Of a stretch of DNA of 16,508 nucleotides, positions 13,977-16,508 are shown in pieces. Both the position numbers and the translations under genes were made by a program. Location: NCBI GenBank assembly GCA_023146355.1, contig JAGLCH010000281.1:1-16508 (forward strand), in the 5' to 3' direction. Each line of letters starts with the position of its first letter. The stretch's first letter is position 1. Source of the stretch: Bacteriovoracaceae bacterium (lineage in GTDB: Bacteria > Bdellovibrionota > Bacteriovoracia > Bacteriovoracales > Bacteriovoracaceae). The notes beneath the pieces are model-generated. The model was given only the letters and a program-made list of their open reading frames with translations. It did not search any database and was not told where the DNA came from.

Positions 13977-14908
13977 GAAGGCTGCTTGGCCGGAAGCTCG
14001 ACAAAAAAGGAAGTCCCGTGATTCTCGAGACTTACAACCCATGTTCTTCCATTGAGCCTGTTAGCAGCATGCTTACAGATAGAGAGCCCAAGTCCAGTTC
14101 CCTTAATTTTTGAATTGCGTACGAGGTTACCGCGATAAAAACGCTCAAAAACTCGCCCCTGCTCTTCTTTAGGAATTCCATTTCCAGAGTCACGAACGAC
14201 AAACTTAATATAGTCTCCATTACTCTTAAAAGAGATGAAGATATCTCCCCCTTCTGGGGTATATTTGAAGGAATTTTCAATAATATTTTTAAAAGTCATT
14301 TCGAGAAGCTTAGCATCACCCTCAAATTCAAAATCGGCCAAATCAAGAGTGAGCTCATGATTAGCATCTGGGTAAAGAGTACATACCTGATCAACAATAC
14401 TTTCCACAATGTCCCTTGAGTTAATCTCTTCAATAAATAGTGGAGATTCATTTTCAAGAATTGAAAGCTCTAAAATATCGTTGAACAGTTGATTTATCTG
14501 CCTTGCACCTTTCCCAATACGAGTAAGGCAACTTTTTTGAGTCTCGTTTAAATTATCTGAAATCTCCTCTAGAACCTGAACATGCCCACTAATAGAAGTT
14601 AGCGGAGTACGCACCTCGTGTGAAATATTCTGGACGAGATCCCCCTTAAACTTATTGTGATCAACACGTCGTTTTGTATCTCGAGCATATAGCCATTTAA
14701 AAAGGATGGCAGAAAAGAGAAAAAGAACCGGCACCATAATGAGAAAAATCGCAAGAAAGATTTTAACCATTGAGAAGGTTGTGGTCTGAGAAAATAGTTC
14801 CCGGTAAAAAAGATGAGTTGTGCCATAGGTGATAAATGCAGTTATAGAAACAACTAATAGTTGAGCAAGTGCCAATTTTTTAAAAAAAGATTTATCAGAA
14901 CTAAACAT
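13973..14908 (-). CDS. Sensor histidine kinase, PhoR-like, minimal architecture
   Basis: Membrane histidine kinase of 311 residues. Two membrane helices (about 12-32 and 48-72) flank a periplasmic loop of only about 15 residues, so there is no room for an external sensor domain, and neither HAMP nor PAS follows. The HisKA box is ISHEVRTPLTSISGH with phospho-acceptor H97. The ATPase domain has the N box FKNIIENSFKYTPEGG (N212), the G1 box VRDSGNGIP (D240), the F box VFERFYRG and the G2 box KGTGLGLSICKHAANRLNG. The start ATG 14908 overlaps the regulator gene's stop by 8 bp, so the pair is translationally coupled. PhoR kinases likewise sense through partner proteins, and the PhoU-bearing transporter encoded next could be such a partner; this is inference. 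The stimulus is otherwise unknown. Confidence 0.92.
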   Translation of the reverse strand: MFSSDKSFFKKLALAQLLVVSITAFITYGTTHLFYRELFSQTTTFSMVKIFLAIFLIMVPVLFLFSAILFKWLYARDTKRRVDHNKFKGDLVQNISHEVRTPLTSISGHVQVLEEISDNLNETQKSCLTRIGKGARQINQLFNDILELSILENESPLFIEEINSRDIVESIVDQVCTLYPDANHELTLDLADFEFEGDAKLLEMTFKNIIENSFKYTPEGGDIFISFKSNGDYIKFVVRDSGNGIPKEEQGRVFERFYRGNLVRNSKIKGTGLGLSICKHAANRLNGRTWVVSLENHGTSFFVELPAKQPS

Positions 14909-15581
14909 CGATTCTGTACCCTACGCCCCTAATCGTTTCAATTACTGAAGAAGCTCCTTTAAGTTTTTTTCTTATTGCTGCAACATGAGTATCAATGGTG
15001 CGCTCTGTAACATGGACTTTCTCTCCTTGCACGTAGTCAACTAGCTCTCGTCGACTAAGAACCTTTCGGAGATTTTTGAAAAGAAGTGATAAGATTTTAT
15101 ACTCAGAATTTGTAAGAGATAGTTCTTCGTCTTCAAGCCATACCTTGTGCTGGTCGAAATCTAATTTAATACTATTCACCTCAACTGCGGATGAACTCTT
15201 AGCGTAAATACTATAGCGCCTTAAAACCGAATGGACTCGGGCAATAAGCACGTTTGTATCAAATGGTTTAGTTACGTAGTCATCTGCACCGGAATCCAGC
15301 CCCTCAATTACCTCTTCAGGCCTAGAAAGTGCTGTTACAAATATAATAGGTGATTTTCCGTGCCGAGAATCTTGCCTCAGTTTCTTACAAAGTTCGCTAC
15401 CGGACAATCCAGGAAGCATTCTATCAATAATAAAGAGTTGATAGTCAGTTACACCGGCCATTTCGAGAGCAGTGTCACCATTTTCAGTCAAATCAACATC
15501 AAACTTCTTTAGTTCTAGCTGGAGTTTTATAAGATGCCCGATATCGGAGTCATCCTCTACTAATAAGACTTTTATGGACAC
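14901..15581 (-). CDS. OmpR/PhoB-family response regulator
   Basis: DNA-binding response regulator of 226 residues. The receiver domain (1-120) has the acidic pocket E9/D10/D11, phospho-acceptor D53 (FIIDRMLPG), switch T83 and K105 in YVTKPF; these positions match E. coli PhoB almost one for one. The winged-helix domain (about 128-226) has the recognition region VTERTIDTHVAAIRKKL and the terminal RGVGYRID wing. The start is GTG 15581 with AAGGAG 6 nt upstream. It is the first gene of a regulator-kinase pair followed by a Na/Pi transporter gene, which favours phosphate control, but PhoB-like regulators serve many signals, so I give no symbol. It diverges from the DAHP synthase gene across 76 bp with overlapping candidate promoters. 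Confidence 0.93.
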   Translation of the reverse strand: MSIKVLLVEDDSDIGHLIKLQLELKKFDVDLTENGDTALEMAGVTDYQLFIIDRMLPGLSGSELCKKLRQDSRHGKSPIIFVTALSRPEEVIEGLDSGADDYVTKPFDTNVLIARVHSVLRRYSIYAKSSSAVEVNSIKLDFDQHKVWLEDEELSLTNSEYKILSLLFKNLRKVLSRRELVDYVQGEKVHVTERTIDTHVAAIRKKLKGASSVIETIRGVGYRIDV

Positions 15582-15598
15582 GATTCACTCCTTTTTAA

Positions 15599-15646
15599 TT
15601 GAAAGGGGGGCTGCTTTAGTTGTATCTTGGGAAGAAAATAACTCAA
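15599..15646. promoter_or_regulatory. Overlapping divergent promoters (DAHP synthase, plus; response regulator, minus)
   Basis: Plus strand: TTGAAA (15599-15604) and TATCTT (15623-15628), 18 nt apart, 29 bp before ATG 15658. Minus strand: TTGAGT (15646-15641) and TACAAC (15624-15619), 16 nt apart. The two -10 boxes share two base pairs, so polymerases would compete and one bound regulator could affect both genes. All boxes are imperfect. Confidence 0.45.
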
Positions 15647-15657
15647 AAGAGATCACA

Positions 15658-16508
15658 ATGAAAATAAAACCTTTAGAAGAGTGGAATAGTACCGGAAAAC
15701 CATTAGTTATAGCCGGACCATGCGCTGCCGAAAGCAAAGAACAACTAATAGCAACAGCGAAGGAAATTGCTGCGATTGATCCTAATATCATCTTCCGTGC
15801 AGGAATCTGGAAGCCCAGAACCCGGCCTGGAAGCTTCCAGGGTGTGGGAGAACAGGGAATTGAGTGGCTAATGGATGTTAAGCGTCTTACTGGGCTTGAA
15901 GTGGCGACTGAAGTGGCGACCCCCGAGCAAGCACGTAAATGTATTGAAGCAGGAATTACTCACTTATGGATTGGTGCGCGAACTACTGTAAATCCATTCT
16001 ATGTCGAGGAAATAGCGAAAGCGATGCGCGGCCATGATGTCTCAGTTATGGTCAAAAATCCTGTCCACCCAGATATCAATGCTTGGATTGGGAGCATTGA
16101 GCGATTTGCAGATGCAGGCATTGAAAAGCTCATTGCAATTCACCGAGGCTTTCACCCCCTACCAGAGTCCAAATACCGAAATTACCCAAATTGGAGCATC
16201 CCTTTGGAGCTAAAACAGCGCTATCCAGGACTTCCAATAATCTCTGATCCAAGCCATATGGCCGGAAAGAGAGCTCTTGTGGAACAAATATCACAAGATG
16301 CTATGGATATAAATATGGATGGTCTCATGATCGAGACTCACATCAATCCAGATAATGCCCTCAGTGATAAGCTTCAACAACTTACACCCCCTGAACTCAA
16401 AGCACTTCTAGGGAGACTTGTAGTACATAATGATATTTTGCAATCGCCGAATGCCCTTGAGAACTTTCGCGGCAGAATCGATAAAATTGACCATGATATA
16501 ATCGACCT
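15658..16508 (+). CDS. DAHP synthase-chorismate mutase fusion, 5' part
   Basis: Condenses phosphoenolpyruvate and erythrose 4-phosphate, the first step of the shikimate pathway, and probably also converts chorismate to prephenate. The 283 visible residues run off the window. Residues 1-260 are a type I-beta (KDO8P-synthase-like) DAHP synthase: IAGPCAAES (metal ligand C22), FRAGIWKPRTRPGSFQG (45-61, substrate-binding), WIGARTT (104-110), VMVKNP (130-135), SDPSHMAGKR (H200) and MIETHINPD (E226, D231). Residues 267-283 (LENFRGRIDKIDHDIIDL) match the first helix of an AroQ chorismate mutase, so this is the DAHPS-CM fusion known from Bacteroidetes and others. It would need about 75 more residues for a full mutase domain. 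ATG 15658 has AAGAG 7 nt upstream, and the first residues match the family start. The C-terminal mutase often makes the synthase sensitive to prephenate. Confidence 0.92.
   Translation, partial: MKIKPLEEWNSTGKPLVIAGPCAAESKEQLIATAKEIAAIDPNIIFRAGIWKPRTRPGSFQGVGEQGIEWLMDVKRLTGLEVATEVATPEQARKCIEAGITHLWIGARTTVNPFYVEEIAKAMRGHDVSVMVKNPVHPDINAWIGSIERFADAGIEKLIAIHRGFHPLPESKYRNYPNWSIPLELKQRYPGLPIISDPSHMAGKRALVEQISQDAMDINMDGLMIETHINPDNALSDKLQQLTPPELKALLGRLVVHNDILQSPNALENFRGRIDKIDHDIID

Overview
The window is dense, mostly minus-strand bacterial DNA of moderate AT content, with strong Shine-Dalgarno sequences (AAGGAG/AGGAGA), short intergenic gaps and intrinsic terminators. The gene mix fits a member of the Bdellovibrionota (Bacteriovorax/Halobacteriovorax-like): a secreted trypsin-fold protease, a PreP-type M16C peptidase, a Flp-like prepilin and several lineage-specific small proteins. 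This is inferred from content and style, not from a marker gene, so the taxon is only moderately certain. No rRNA, tRNA, CRISPR array, insertion sequence or origin was seen.

Layout. (1) 1-3604, minus: an arsenic/metalloid operon, arsR - DUF318/ArsP-type permease - CKKC mini-thioredoxin - thioredoxin-type arsenate reductase - MntP-like efflux protein, followed 33 bp later by a pepD dipeptidase gene cut by the window edge. A sigma70-like promoter in front of arsR is overlaid by repeated CCATATGG palindromes, the likely ArsR operator. (2) 3624-4496, minus: a secreted chymotrypsin-fold serine protease with its own promoter. (3) 4569-8178, minus: a uridine-kinase-like P-loop protein followed by a 975-residue PreP-like metallopeptidase, ended by a UUCG-tetraloop terminator. 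(4) 8202-9761, plus: a SAM methyltransferase with a near-consensus promoter inside the kinase gene, then a two-gene unit of an acidic coiled-coil protein and a small zinc-ribbon-like protein. (5) 9762-11509, minus: a Schlafen AlbA_2/RecG-like ATPase-fold protein and, just upstream of it, a Flp/TadE-type prepilin. The plus-strand terminator for region 4 lies inside the 3' end of the AlbA_2 gene. (6) 11549-15581, minus: a PhoB-like response regulator, a PhoR-like kinase, a Na/Pi cotransporter with a PhoU-like tail and a non-heme ferritin. (7) 15658-16508, plus: the start of a DAHP synthase-chorismate mutase fusion, divergent from the regulator.

How the genes fit together. Region 1 is a metalloid-stress module: sensing by ArsR, reduction by ArsC with the mini-thioredoxin as a possible partner, and export by the permease and/or the MntP-like protein. 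Region 6 looks like a phosphate module, because a PhoB/PhoR-type pair sits directly upstream of a phosphate transporter gene preceded by a Pho-box-like direct repeat. The most unusual points are an MntP-like protein carrying a CxCx4C cysteine cluster inside an arsenic operon with no ArsB or Acr3, the uncharacterised coiled-coil/zinc-ribbon pair, an isolated prepilin next to an AlbA_2 protein, and two genes whose -10 boxes lie exactly 6 nt from the start codon, suggesting leaderless mRNAs.
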